This document shows positions 41,165-49,034 of a stretch of 64,000 nucleotides of DNA, piece by piece. Position numbers and translations under genes: made by a program. The stretch comes from an uncultured Nitrospirota bacterium (GTDB lineage Bacteria; Nitrospirota; Nitrospiria; Nitrospirales; UBA8639). Location: positions 97,186 through 161,185 of the forward strand of contig CAKZPV010000001.1 of assembly GCA_937139405.1 (NCBI GenBank), given 5' to 3'. Numbering within the stretch: position 1 is the stretch's first letter; each line of letters opens with the position of its first letter. The notes beneath the pieces were generated by a model, which did no database searches, had not been told where the DNA came from, and saw only the letters and a list, made by a program, of their open reading frames with translations.

Positions 41165-42109
41165 TTATTTTCCATTGCTCATTTGATCCATGATAAGAGT
41201 TTTGGTTTGCATGTACTCTTCGTTCTTCGGATCACCCTTCAAGGCACGGTTAATAGACTCTAAGGCTTCTGCCCATTTTTCATCTCCCATGCTAATGAGG
41301 GCATGCATGAAATCATATTGTGTGGCTTCTATGCTCCCCGAAGATGCAGACTTGGCGCATCTGAACCCTAATCCCACTCCATACGAGTTATTTTCAGGCT
41401 GATTCCAGAACCGATGACTGCTATGGAGTGAGCTGGAAGGAGCTAGCCATGAACCACCCTTCAACACTTTCACTGGTCCTTGATTGGCGAAATTCATTCC
41501 TGCGGCAGGACCTTGCGGATTCAGCGCGGGGCTCCCCTTGAAGTATGTTGGGTCATACCAATCTGAAACCCATTCAAACACGTTCCCAGCCATGTTGTAG
41601 GCTCCGTAGCCGCTCACACCAGCCGGATAGGAATCCACTGCTGTGGTCTTGCCCACCTTTTGGCCGTAGTTAGCTTTAGTATCATCGAGTTTATGGCCCC
41701 ATGGATAATGGCCATGTCCTTCGGGACCCTTGGCTGCGCGTTCCCACTCTGCTTCAGTTGGTAATCGTTTGCCTTTCCATTCGCAGAAGGCACTTCCATC
41801 GTACCAATTGACGCCGACGACAGGCTGTTCAGGTTTACTGAGACGCGGGTCATCCCAATAGGCTGGTGCTGCGTGGCTGGTGGCCTTCATGAAGCCCTTG
41901 TACTCCTTGTTAGAGACTTCGTATTTGTCAATGTAGTAGGCATCGAGCACAACATTGTGAGGGTGTTCATCCTTATGCTCCTGACTGCCCATAGTGAATT
42001 CACCCTTGGGAACCATGACCATGTTTTCTGGGTCTTGGCTCAACGCCGGACTTGAGGCTATGAGAATCGAAGCGAAGGTGATGCTAGAAAGTAATGTGAG
42101 ATTTTTCAT
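41165..42109 (-). CDS. SUMF1/FGE-like exported protein (copy C) with C-terminal TPR-like helices
   Basis: 314 residues from ATG 42109 (AAGGAG nine bases upstream; ATG 42115 is too close to it). A signal peptide (about 1-24, ending ALSQ) is followed by an FGE-type domain (about 28-255): MVMVPKGEFTMGSQEHKDEHP, DAYYIDKYEVSNKEY, RLPTEAEWERAAKGPEG, GNVFEWVSDWYDPT, VLKGGSWLAPSSSLHSSHRFW and LGFRCAK (read in pieces). The Cys pair of true FGEs is again absent (LAPSSSL). The tail (about 270-314) is a TPR-like helix pair as in copy B; the two copies are clearly tandem paralogues. It is 59 bp upstream of copy B. Confidence 0.87.
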   Translation of the reverse strand: MKNLTLLSSITFASILIASSPALSQDPENMVMVPKGEFTMGSQEHKDEHPHNVVLDAYYIDKYEVSNKEYKGFMKATSHAAPAYWDDPRLSKPEQPVVGVNWYDGSAFCEWKGKRLPTEAEWERAAKGPEGHGHYPWGHKLDDTKANYGQKVGKTTAVDSYPAGVSGYGAYNMAGNVFEWVSDWYDPTYFKGSPALNPQGPAAGMNFANQGPVKVLKGGSWLAPSSSLHSSHRFWNQPENNSYGVGLGFRCAKSASSGSIEATQYDFMHALISMGDEKWAEALESINRALKGDPKNEEYMQTKTLIMDQMSNGK

Positions 42110-42111
42110 GG

Positions 42112-42672
42112 TCATTTCTCCTTTTGATGGTGACTGATGAAGGTGGCTGTTGCGGTTTCTGGCCATTGTTTGCTTGCTCCTCTGAGGTGAATAAGTTGGT
42201 TGTTGTTGGAGAGTAAGGAAATAAAGAGAACGTCTTCGAGTGAACTAAGAATGATTGCGTCCATGGGGCCTGTCGACAGGTCAGGCTGTTCGAGTAGACC
42301 CTTATAGACTTCATCGCCGAGTTCCAGGGCTGATAGTGAGTGTCTTAAGCTTATGAAAAGCCCTGCGGAATTGTAGACATGATCGAGCCCCGCCAAAAAT
42401 CCAAGGACAAAAGAGGATCGATTTTCTCGAGAGAGTCTCATCCATTTCATTCCCTGGATGTCGTCCGCGTTTAAGATGAAGGCACCTTCACGTACCAAGG
42501 TGAATTCATGGGGTGAAAACTTTTCCCTGTCGACATGATCCTGGCTTAGCGCAATACTGTAGAAAAAAATAACTGAAGCGAAGGTTATCCCGGAAAGTGC
42601 GGTTCGATACTTTACGAATAGAATTCCCTCAGGAGCGAGACTGAAGGGTGTGGATGTTAGGGTTTTGGTCAT
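42112..42672 (-). CDS. Hypothetical exported or membrane-anchored protein
   Basis: 186 residues from ATG 42672, which overlaps the stop of the zinc-ribbon gene (ATGA at 42669-42672). A hydrophobic segment (about 28-45: LSGITFASVIFFYSIALSQ) acts as signal or anchor. The body has WMRLSRENRSSFVLGFLAGLDHVYNSAGLF and a C-terminal helical part. A pattern of Trp-x-x-hydrophobic, S-x-x-x-FV-x-GFLAG occurs in small secreted proteins of several families, but I cannot name one. It is the second gene of the long unit and is followed directly by SUMF1-like copy C. Confidence 0.6.
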   Translation of the reverse strand: MTKTLTSTPFSLAPEGILFVKYRTALSGITFASVIFFYSIALSQDHVDREKFSPHEFTLVREGAFILNADDIQGMKWMRLSRENRSSFVLGFLAGLDHVYNSAGLFISLRHSLSALELGDEVYKGLLEQPDLSTGPMDAIILSSLEDVLFISLLSNNNQLIHLRGASKQWPETATATFISHHQKEK

Positions 42673-42935
42673 GGCTTTGGACCTTTTTTGTTGTTTGGGA
42701 TTTGGTGACTTTCTGAACGCCATCGATTTTCCAAGATGGTGTTATCGAAAAGATCTCCGCATTGCAGACATTTGAAGACCTCAATTTGGAAATCAGCAAC
42801 TCCCTCTTCAGGGGAAACGCAAAAGGTTTTCACGAGAAATCCGTGACATCTTGAACAGATCGAGTGGGATCCAGATGAAAGTTTGTCGAACCTCGTTGGT
42901 GAGGTAAGAATGGGCTGTTGATCTACTCTGGCCAT
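42669..42935 (-). CDS. Small zinc-ribbon-like protein, first gene of the long unit
   Basis: 88 residues from ATG 42935, preceded by GGAGGGAAACA. Two C-x2-C pairs, CSRC and CLQC about 30 residues apart, suggest a zinc ribbon or rubredoxin-like metal site; the C-terminus is basic and may touch nucleic acid. The upstream extension to 42977 lies in the leader and is discarded. As first gene after the divergent promoter region it would be the most strongly expressed of the unit. Function unknown; a small regulator or metal-site protein is possible. Confidence 0.65.
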   Translation of the reverse strand: MARVDQQPILTSPTRFDKLSSGSHSICSRCHGFLVKTFCVSPEEGVADFQIEVFKCLQCGDLFDNTILENRWRSESHQIPNNKKGPKP

Positions 42936-42986
42936 TGTTTCCCTCCAATCGCTAAAAGTATTTATTAATTGCATCATGTTCAGTAA

Positions 42987-43039
42987 TTAATGTTTGTATA
43001 ATGTATGTATAGTGTTATAGCGACTTGTTTAATGTTTGT
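42987..43039. promoter_or_regulatory. Tandem 11-bp repeats, probable CarH-type operator
   Basis: TTAATGTTTGT (42987-42997) is followed without gap by ATAATGTATGT (42998-43008, 9 of 11 identical) and a weaker third unit ATAGTGTTATA (43009-43019). An exact fourth copy TTAATGTTTGT is at 43029-43039. Thermus CarH is known to bind tandem 11-bp direct repeats as a tetramer. The third unit covers the -10 and the fourth reaches into the -35 of the minus-strand promoter, the position expected for a repressor of the long unit. Confidence 0.7.
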
Positions 43040-43042
43040 CAA
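43014..43042 (-). promoter_or_regulatory. Promoter of the 17-gene minus-strand unit
   Basis: On the minus strand TTGACA (complement of 43037-43042) and TATAAC (complement of 43014-43019) are 17 bp apart, a near-consensus sigma-70-type promoter. Transcription would start near 43007, giving a leader of about 70 nt before ATG 42935. It is overlapped by the 11-bp repeats. Confidence 0.65.
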
Positions 43043-43060
43043 TAGTTTAAAAAAATAGTT

Positions 43061-43089
43061 TTGACATTTATTATACATATTGGTATATA
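43061..43089 (+). promoter_or_regulatory. Promoter of the CarH-like gene, giving a probably leaderless mRNA
   Basis: TTGACA (43061-43066) and TATATA (43084-43089) are 17 bp apart. The ATG at 43096 is only 6 bp after the -10, so transcription would start at or beside it. No ribosome site precedes this ATG, in agreement with leaderless translation. Confidence 0.6.
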
Positions 43090-43095
43090 CACCTA

Positions 43096-43995
43096 ATGCA
43101 AATGTATAGAATTCACCGATTTTCAAAGCTTACCGGACTTTCGACTCACGTGATTCGGGCCTGGGAGCGACGATATGGGTTGGTCAGCCCGGTCAGGGGA
43201 GCAAATCGCTATCGCTTGTATAACGATGAGGATGTTCGCCTATTTAGATATCTAAAGACGCAGGTGGATCAGGGAACGAGCATAGGGGAGTTGGCAGAAA
43301 TAGGGAGAGAAAAACTGCTTGATCAAATTCAAAAAGAATACGTGTCAGCTCCGGTTGAGCCGCCGCCTTCGGAACGATTGATTTCGGATTTAACCCATGC
43401 TCTTCATGAACACGATAGGGTTCTGTTCGAACGAAAGTTAAATGGCGCGTTGGCTGTCATTCCATTTGAGGAAGCCTTGCATCGCTTCTTGCTGCCTTTG
43501 CAAGAACATATTGGGCAACTCTGGCATGATGGCAAACTCGGAGTAGCTCAAGAGCATTATGCGTCCAATCTCATCAAGCAAAAAATTTTCTCGGCAATCA
43601 ATCAGCTTCGGATGATTGAAGAGGGACCTCGTATCGTTGTCGCCTGTCCTTCTGAAGAATGGCATGAAATTTCGGCACTCACAGCGGGATATTTATGCGC
43701 GTCTCGCGGGTGTCGCGTTCACTACTTAGGAGCGAATCTGCCCATTCAGGATCTCGCAAAATTTTGTGAACATATTCGGCCATCCTACGTGCTTCTCTCC
43801 ATGACCGTTGATCGCTCTTTAGCTGAATTAAAAAATATCATTCATGAACTGGTGACGCAGGTGAGTCCAGTTGCTCCGGTCGGAGTCGGTGGCAATTGCG
43901 CAAAAACTCATTCTGATCTTTTTTTGGAAGAAAAAATCACGGTCTTTTCAGATTTAAAAGATCTTGATGCCTTGGTGTTTTCCCTCACCCATTAA
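43096..43995 (+). CDS. carH: CarH-type MerR regulator with cobalamin-binding domain (copy 2)
   Basis: 299 residues. MerR domain at about 5-60 (FSKLTGLSTHVIRAWERRYGLV), helical bundle (about 95-170) and B12-binding Rossmann domain (about 178-295). The bundle keeps the CarH motif W-x9-EH (W143, E153, H154); this His forms the second axial ligand in light-exposed CarH. The lower-ligand motif is E-x-H-x-x-S (E188, H190, S193), a variant of the E/D-x-H-x-x-G form. This copy therefore has the residues for an adenosylcobalamin photoreceptor: DNA-bound tetramer in the dark, released in light. It is divergent from the long unit, with tandem 11-bp repeats between. ATG 43102 is an alternative start. Confidence 0.88.
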   Translation: MQMYRIHRFSKLTGLSTHVIRAWERRYGLVSPVRGANRYRLYNDEDVRLFRYLKTQVDQGTSIGELAEIGREKLLDQIQKEYVSAPVEPPPSERLISDLTHALHEHDRVLFERKLNGALAVIPFEEALHRFLLPLQEHIGQLWHDGKLGVAQEHYASNLIKQKIFSAINQLRMIEEGPRIVVACPSEEWHEISALTAGYLCASRGCRVHYLGANLPIQDLAKFCEHIRPSYVLLSMTVDRSLAELKNIIHELVTQVSPVAPVGVGGNCAKTHSDLFLEEKITVFSDLKDLDALVFSLTH

Positions 43996-44128
43996 CAGTC
44001 TTTTATTTTTCCTCAACAATTTTAAATTGAGAATCCGATGAAGTTTCTCAAACTTTTCACATGTTCAGTTTTTTCTAGTGAAAAAATAACATAAAATCTA
44101 TGCTCTAATTGTATTCTGAAACAAAAAA

Positions 44129-45445
44129 ATGTTTTCTATCCTGTTTTCTCATAGATCAATGCTAGTAATTAAGCTAATCATCTTTATGGGCTTTTTTTGG
44201 GGTGCGATGTCTGGCTGTGAATTTCTTGCCTTACAAAAAAACGTGAAAATCTATGATCAGCAGGTTCGTCTTAGTGGTCAGCTAAGGAATCCGTCCCAAC
44301 AGAAAAAACCAGTTATCGTCGTGCTTTACCAGATCCTAAACAACGAGAAAAAAATTTTGAGTTACTTGGTTTATCATAAACCTGATCGGTTTCAATTTAA
44401 GGTATTACCGGGACAATACTACATCGCTGCGTTTGAAGATGCGAATCAAGACTTAATCTATCAAGATTCTGAGTGGGCGGCTTATTCTGGCCCAACATCA
44501 GTCATTACTATGGAGCCCGACAAAGACCAATTGACCTTGGATTTAACACTCCAGCCGCCAGGGTACAGCCGATTAGAGGAATTCCCCAATCTTTCTTTTC
44601 CCACCTCCCGGGCAAGACTTCGACTTCCTGAAATTCGAATTGGGGAAATTGTTGAATTGGGAGATGGCAGGTTTACAGAAGAAATTGGGCAATTGGGGTT
44701 ATGGGAACCCATTCGTTTTTTGGAGGAAATAGGAGGAGGGCTCTATTTCCTCGAACACTTTGACCCGGGTAAAATCCCAGTTATTTTTATTCATGGAGCA
44801 GGAGGTACTCCTAATTCATGGACTCATATTATACAACGAATGGATCGAGACTCCTTCCAACCCTTGTTATTTCACTACCCGTCGGGACTGTATCTTGATG
44901 ACGTGACCGAGCTACTGCGCCAGGCTCTCTCTCAAATATATCTCACACATAAATTTAAAAAACTCATAATGGTTGCCCATAGCATGGGTGGAATGGTTGC
45001 ACGGGCAGAAATGAACTTAGCTACTTTAAAAGGACGGGGGCGACAATTTTCCCATCTCTTGGTGACTATTTCCACTCCATGGGGAGGACATCAAGGAGCC
45101 CAAATGGCTCTTGATCATTCGACCTTAGGGATCATCCCTTCCTGGATTGACATGGCGTCAGATAGTCCTTTTCAAAAAAAACTTTTTGAAACACTCTTGC
45201 CCAATACCATTCACCACTACCTATTTTTTAGTTATCAAGGTGGACTCAATCCTTTTACGGAGGGAAACGATGATGGAGCCGTCTCCATATCAAGCCAATT
45301 AGACAATAGGGCACAATATTTTGCGGAAAAAATTTTGGGGTTCAATGAAGACCATGTCAGCATATTGAAATCTCGAGAAATGATTTCTCAATTGAATGAG
45401 ATTTTTTACACATTTAAACACATGAAGCTGGAACCTAAAAAATAA
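44129..45445 (+). CDS. Lipoprotein alpha/beta hydrolase (lipase-like)
   Basis: 438 residues. Signal peptide with lipobox MSGC (Cys about 30), so probably lipid-anchored. The N-terminal part (about 45-140) is a beta domain; a lipase-type alpha/beta hydrolase follows (about 210-420). It has the oxyanion segment VIFIHGAGGTPNSW, the nucleophile elbow VAHSMGG, then STPWGGHQGAQ, a candidate Asp in EGNDDGAVS and a candidate His in FNEDHVSIL. This is the pattern of PGAP1/triacylglycerol-lipase-like esterases. ATG 44159 is an alternative start nearer the hydrophobic region. It is a single gene with gaps on both sides; substrate unknown. Confidence 0.8.
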   Translation: MFSILFSHRSMLVIKLIIFMGFFWGAMSGCEFLALQKNVKIYDQQVRLSGQLRNPSQQKKPVIVVLYQILNNEKKILSYLVYHKPDRFQFKVLPGQYYIAAFEDANQDLIYQDSEWAAYSGPTSVITMEPDKDQLTLDLTLQPPGYSRLEEFPNLSFPTSRARLRLPEIRIGEIVELGDGRFTEEIGQLGLWEPIRFLEEIGGGLYFLEHFDPGKIPVIFIHGAGGTPNSWTHIIQRMDRDSFQPLLFHYPSGLYLDDVTELLRQALSQIYLTHKFKKLIMVAHSMGGMVARAEMNLATLKGRGRQFSHLLVTISTPWGGHQGAQMALDHSTLGIIPSWIDMASDSPFQKKLFETLLPNTIHHYLFFSYQGGLNPFTEGNDDGAVSISSQLDNRAQYFAEKILGFNEDHVSILKSREMISQLNEIFYTFKHMKLEPKK

Positions 45446-45746
45446 AGGCAGGCTTTCCAATCATTTTCTTTTCAGTATTCCCTATGTATTGGAAAGGTGT
45501 CCAGAACGACGATATTAACATCACGAAAATTTTAAAAAATACTCCCGCCTCACTTTTCAGAACGTCCCCCTAGCAATTACCGTAATGGCAACATAAGCCA
45601 AATTGTATTTTAGCCATGCGTGAAGCCAGTAACCTATCCCATGTCAAATTCATGGATTCAAGGCCGTGTCATTTCTCGTGACGCTTAGGTTGAATTCTCT
45701 GCATATTTTGAAATCAAGAAATTGAGCCAAGATCCGAAAGTACTGT
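45446..45746. other. Intergenic region, no gene seen
   Basis: About 300 bp between the lipase-like gene and the CPBP protease gene. It should hold the protease promoter; no clear element, hairpin or ORF is supported. Confidence 0.35.
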
Positions 45747-46544
45747 ATGTCGCTTTCGGTCGTCTCATCTCCTGACATTCAAACCCACTCTTTACCCGAT
45801 ACTGATCCTTGGTGGGGGGCGTGGTCTGCCTTCTTAGTTGTGGGGTGTTTTTATCTGACACAAGCTGTTGGTATTTTCATGGTGCAAATGGTAGCTGGGT
45901 TTAACATGGGATTGTCGAAGGGTATTAATGGATTAGAAAATCTTGATCAAACCTGGCTTCTTCCCTTGTCGTTGTTAGTCAGTACGATTGGAGCTGCCAT
46001 GGTATCCTGGCAGATCGCATCACATCGAGCCAGGCCAGCCATGGAAATGGATTGGTTCTGGAGGTTTCTTGCGACCTCTCATGATTTCTCAGGCCTCTGG
46101 CGTTTTGTCTTACTAGGGTTAAGTTTAGGATTGAGCTTCTTCGCACTGACAGAATATGGTGTGCTTCCACCAGATGATCTTCCGCAGCCACTCTTCGATG
46201 CGATGATCGCAGCCCCACTCGTGCTGAAGGTTTGTTGGTCTCTGATGTTTGTTCTTCTCTTTCCTCTCATCGAAGAAACGCTCTTCCGTGGATTCTTATT
46301 CACTGGTTTTGCTCAATCTTGGGGATCTGGTGTCGCTGGCGTTTTCACCACCCTGGCCTTTGTCGCCGTACATATGCCAAAAGTGTTGGAATATTGGCCG
46401 GCATTGTTGGCGGTCACACTGATTGGAGCCCTTACGGTTTTAATCCGAATCCGTACGGGCAGTCTTGTGTCAGGTATTGCAATGCATAGTACCTATAACG
46501 GTACGTTGGTTGCTGCTGCCTTCCTCATCCAACCCGCATCATAA
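45747..46544 (+). CDS. CPBP family intramembrane glutamic protease
   Basis: 265 residues with about seven or eight membrane segments. The ABI/CPBP motifs are in order: EETLFRGFLF (motif 1 EEx3R), a hydrophobic stretch with FVAVHMPK (motif 2 His) and SGIAMHSTYNG (motif 3 His/Asn). These residues form the catalytic centre of CAAX-protease-like Rce1 homologues, which cleave within the membrane. In bacteria their targets are mostly unknown; some mature bacteriocins or regulate signalling. It stands alone. Confidence 0.85.
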   Translation: MSLSVVSSPDIQTHSLPDTDPWWGAWSAFLVVGCFYLTQAVGIFMVQMVAGFNMGLSKGINGLENLDQTWLLPLSLLVSTIGAAMVSWQIASHRARPAMEMDWFWRFLATSHDFSGLWRFVLLGLSLGLSFFALTEYGVLPPDDLPQPLFDAMIAAPLVLKVCWSLMFVLLFPLIEETLFRGFLFTGFAQSWGSGVAGVFTTLAFVAVHMPKVLEYWPALLAVTLIGALTVLIRIRTGSLVSGIAMHSTYNGTLVAAAFLIQPAS

Positions 46545-46710
46545 ACCCGTTCGTTCGCACAATTCCTTCAGGTTCACGGATTTCCATTTTTTACTGGCGA
46601 CTCATTATTGTGTCACAGGCTATGCATTTTTTTGAAACCACGCTCGCAGTAGACATGTTTGAGCTTCCCGGGTATTCTAAAAGAACACGTTTTTCTGCTT
46701 TTTGACTTAC

Positions 46711-47229
46711 ATGATCAAGCTTCTTGCCAAACTACTACGAGTTCTCAATTCCGAGACCGAGCCCGGGCAGATTTCTTTGGGGTTTTGTTTTGCCTTGATC
46801 GCGGGTCTCACCCCACTGCTGAGCCTACATAATTTCGTTGTTCTCTTGTTGGTCTGTTTCCTGCGAGTAAATTTTGCGGCATTTTTAATGGGGCTTGGAC
46901 TGTTTACGGGCATTGCCTATTTGCTTGATCCGCTCTTTCATCACCTAGGCCTGGCCGTTCTAACGGCACCGGCGCTGGAGGGGATCTGGACGTCTCTCTA
47001 TCAATCGGTCTGGTGGCGGTTGGAGTATTTCAATAATTCGATTGTGATGGGAAGTCTGGTGTTTTCTGTGGCATTGTTTGTCCCAGTTCTGTTCTTATCC
47101 AACCTCCTGATTCGTCGCTATCGGCAACATATTCTGGCCTGGGTTCAAAAAACGAAGATTATGCAAATGTTTAAGGCCAGTAAGTTGTATGAAACCTATC
47201 AGACCCTTTCTGCTTGGAGGAATGGCTGA
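46711..47229 (+). CDS. TIGR03546 family membrane protein
   Basis: 172 residues. A basic N-terminus (MIKLLAKLLRVLNSETEP) precedes three or four membrane segments (about 22-45, 48-70, 110-135) and a basic C-terminal helix. The QISLGFCFALIAGLTPLLSLHN region is typical of TIGR03546. This family is regularly paired with TIGR03545, encoded next; the ATG of that gene overlaps this stop. I take ATG 46711 over a TTG three codons upstream. Function unknown. Confidence 0.8.
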   Translation: MIKLLAKLLRVLNSETEPGQISLGFCFALIAGLTPLLSLHNFVVLLLVCFLRVNFAAFLMGLGLFTGIAYLLDPLFHHLGLAVLTAPALEGIWTSLYQSVWWRLEYFNNSIVMGSLVFSVALFVPVLFLSNLLIRRYRQHILAWVQKTKIMQMFKASKLYETYQTLSAWRNG

Positions 47230-49034
47230 TGGGGAAATGGATACGCTGGTGGGGCCTTGGTGCGTTTGTGGTGGTCGCAGCGATTCTAGGCTGTGTGTGG
47301 ATCTTTTTTGTTGATGGATGGGTCAGATCTTTGATTGAAGAGGCGGGGACTGAAGCTGTTGGTGCCAAAGTCGAGCTGGATGCAGCTGATTTGAGTTTGT
47401 TTCCTGCCGGTCTGACGTTGGCTCGAGTGCAGGTGACGGATCCCAAAAAGCCTATGACCAATGCTGTAGAGATTGCTCAGGTAAGTATGGGCTTGGATGG
47501 GCTGAATTTGTTACGACGAAAAATAATTGTTGAAGAAATGGTGTTGAGTGGCGTTCAAGTAGGGACTCCTCGAGTCACATCGGGTGCGACGCGTGAGGTT
47601 TCTCCTCAAGAGGAAGAGTCTGACATGTTTTCCATCGATCTTCCTTCCCTTGAAGTGCCAGACGTCAAACATATTTTGGAACAAGAAGATCTGGAGACGG
47701 TGCGTTTAATAGAGGCCCTCAAAGCTGATCTCAAAAGGGAAAAAGATGTGTGGAAGTCTCGATTGAAAGAATTGCCTGGAAAAGCTCAATTGGCTGAGTA
47801 CAAGAAACGAGTCAAACAGCTGAAAAAAGCCAAGAAGGGTGGGTTAAAGGGGATCTTAGGTGGAGTGGGAGAAGTGCAAGCCTTAAAACAGGATATTGAA
47901 CAGGAACTACAATCTCTGAAAGGTGCGAAGAAAGAATTTGAGGAAAAAATTGTGTTGCTCCGTACCCGACTGGAGCAAGTGAAAACCGCGCCAAAACGTG
48001 ACATTCAACACCTCAAAGCCAAATACAATTTGTCGCCCCAAGGGTTGGCGAATATGAGTCAAACGTTGTTGGGAGGGGAGATTGGATCTTGGGTTCGCCA
48101 AGGAGCGATGTGGTATGAACGAGCCAAACCATTTTTGGAAGGTGCGCATGCATTAAGAGGAGGTGAGGCTGGCCCTGAAGTGCAGACACCGTTGCGAGGG
48201 AAAGGTATGAATGTGCATTTCAACGAGGCACATCCACTTCCAGATTTTCTGATTCGCAAAACCACCGTATCAGTGAACTTAGATTTGGGAGACTTAGCGG
48301 GAACCGTTCACAATATTACCTCTGATCAGCCGACGTTAGGCCTCCCCATAACCTTCACTTTTTCTGGGGATCAGTTGAAAAAAGTGAAGTCTGTGGCTTT
48401 GGAAGGGGCTCTCAATCATGTGGTGCCGACAGACTCCAAAGATCATCTGACGGTGCAAGCTAGAGGGTATGAGTTGGGCAATATTGTGTTGTCCAAAGAT
48501 GCTAAATGGCCTGTGGCTTTGACGAGCGGGCTAGGCGATGTGAACATGAAAGCCGAAATTAGGGGAGAGGTATTGGCGGCGACTGGCGGAGCCACATTGA
48601 CCAATCTTAATCTTGTGGCAGGGAAGGAAGGTGATACCAACGTGTTGACTAAATCCTTAAGTTCTGCCGTCACCGACATTTCTCGGTTGTCTCTTCAGGC
48701 AGATGTGAAGGGGACTTTGGATCAACAAGATGTCAGCCTATCCTCCGACCTCGATCGCATTCTGCAAAATGCGGCTGGCAAAATGGTGAGGGAATTGGCG
48801 ACCAAGTTTGGCACTGAACTTCAATCGGCTATTTCGGCAAAGATTGCCGAACCCATGCAAGAATTGAAGAAGAATTTCTCAGGGTTTGACAGTATTGCCG
48901 GTGATTTCACCGAACGTGTGACTCAGCATAATGGCATCCTCAAAAATCTTTTAGAGAAAAAGCTTCCAACCAAAAAACTTAAAGGTCTAAAGGGTCTTGA
49001 AAAACTTTCTGATGGTCTCAAGCTCCCATTTTAA
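47229..49034 (+). CDS. TIGR03545 family protein (AsmA-like envelope protein)
   Basis: 601 residues from ATG 47229, with GGAGG upstream and overlap with the previous stop. One N-terminal membrane helix (about 8-30) is followed by an AsmA-like beta region (VGAKVELDAADLSLFPAGLTLARVQVTDP), a Lys/Glu-rich coiled coil (about 150-250) and a long beta-rich part to about 500, with helices at the end. This is the TIGR03545 layout, often encoded with TIGR03546. AsmA-like proteins are long periplasmic proteins, several of which are thought to move lipids between membranes; that role here is inference. Confidence 0.78.
   Translation: MGKWIRWWGLGAFVVVAAILGCVWIFFVDGWVRSLIEEAGTEAVGAKVELDAADLSLFPAGLTLARVQVTDPKKPMTNAVEIAQVSMGLDGLNLLRRKIIVEEMVLSGVQVGTPRVTSGATREVSPQEEESDMFSIDLPSLEVPDVKHILEQEDLETVRLIEALKADLKREKDVWKSRLKELPGKAQLAEYKKRVKQLKKAKKGGLKGILGGVGEVQALKQDIEQELQSLKGAKKEFEEKIVLLRTRLEQVKTAPKRDIQHLKAKYNLSPQGLANMSQTLLGGEIGSWVRQGAMWYERAKPFLEGAHALRGGEAGPEVQTPLRGKGMNVHFNEAHPLPDFLIRKTTVSVNLDLGDLAGTVHNITSDQPTLGLPITFTFSGDQLKKVKSVALEGALNHVVPTDSKDHLTVQARGYELGNIVLSKDAKWPVALTSGLGDVNMKAEIRGEVLAATGGATLTNLNLVAGKEGDTNVLTKSLSSAVTDISRLSLQADVKGTLDQQDVSLSSDLDRILQNAAGKMVRELATKFGTELQSAISAKIAEPMQELKKNFSGFDSIAGDFTERVTQHNGILKNLLEKKLPTKKLKGLKGLEKLSDGLKLPF

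Noticed and set aside
38756..42109. The SUMF1-like proteins as true formylglycine-generating enzymes for sulfatases
   Set aside because: None keeps the active-site cysteine pair, and no sulfatase gene is in the neighbourhood.
42269..42280. CCTGTCGACAGG palindrome in a hypothetical gene as a regulator site
   Set aside because: A single 12-bp palindrome inside a coding region with no second copy found at a promoter; it may be chance.
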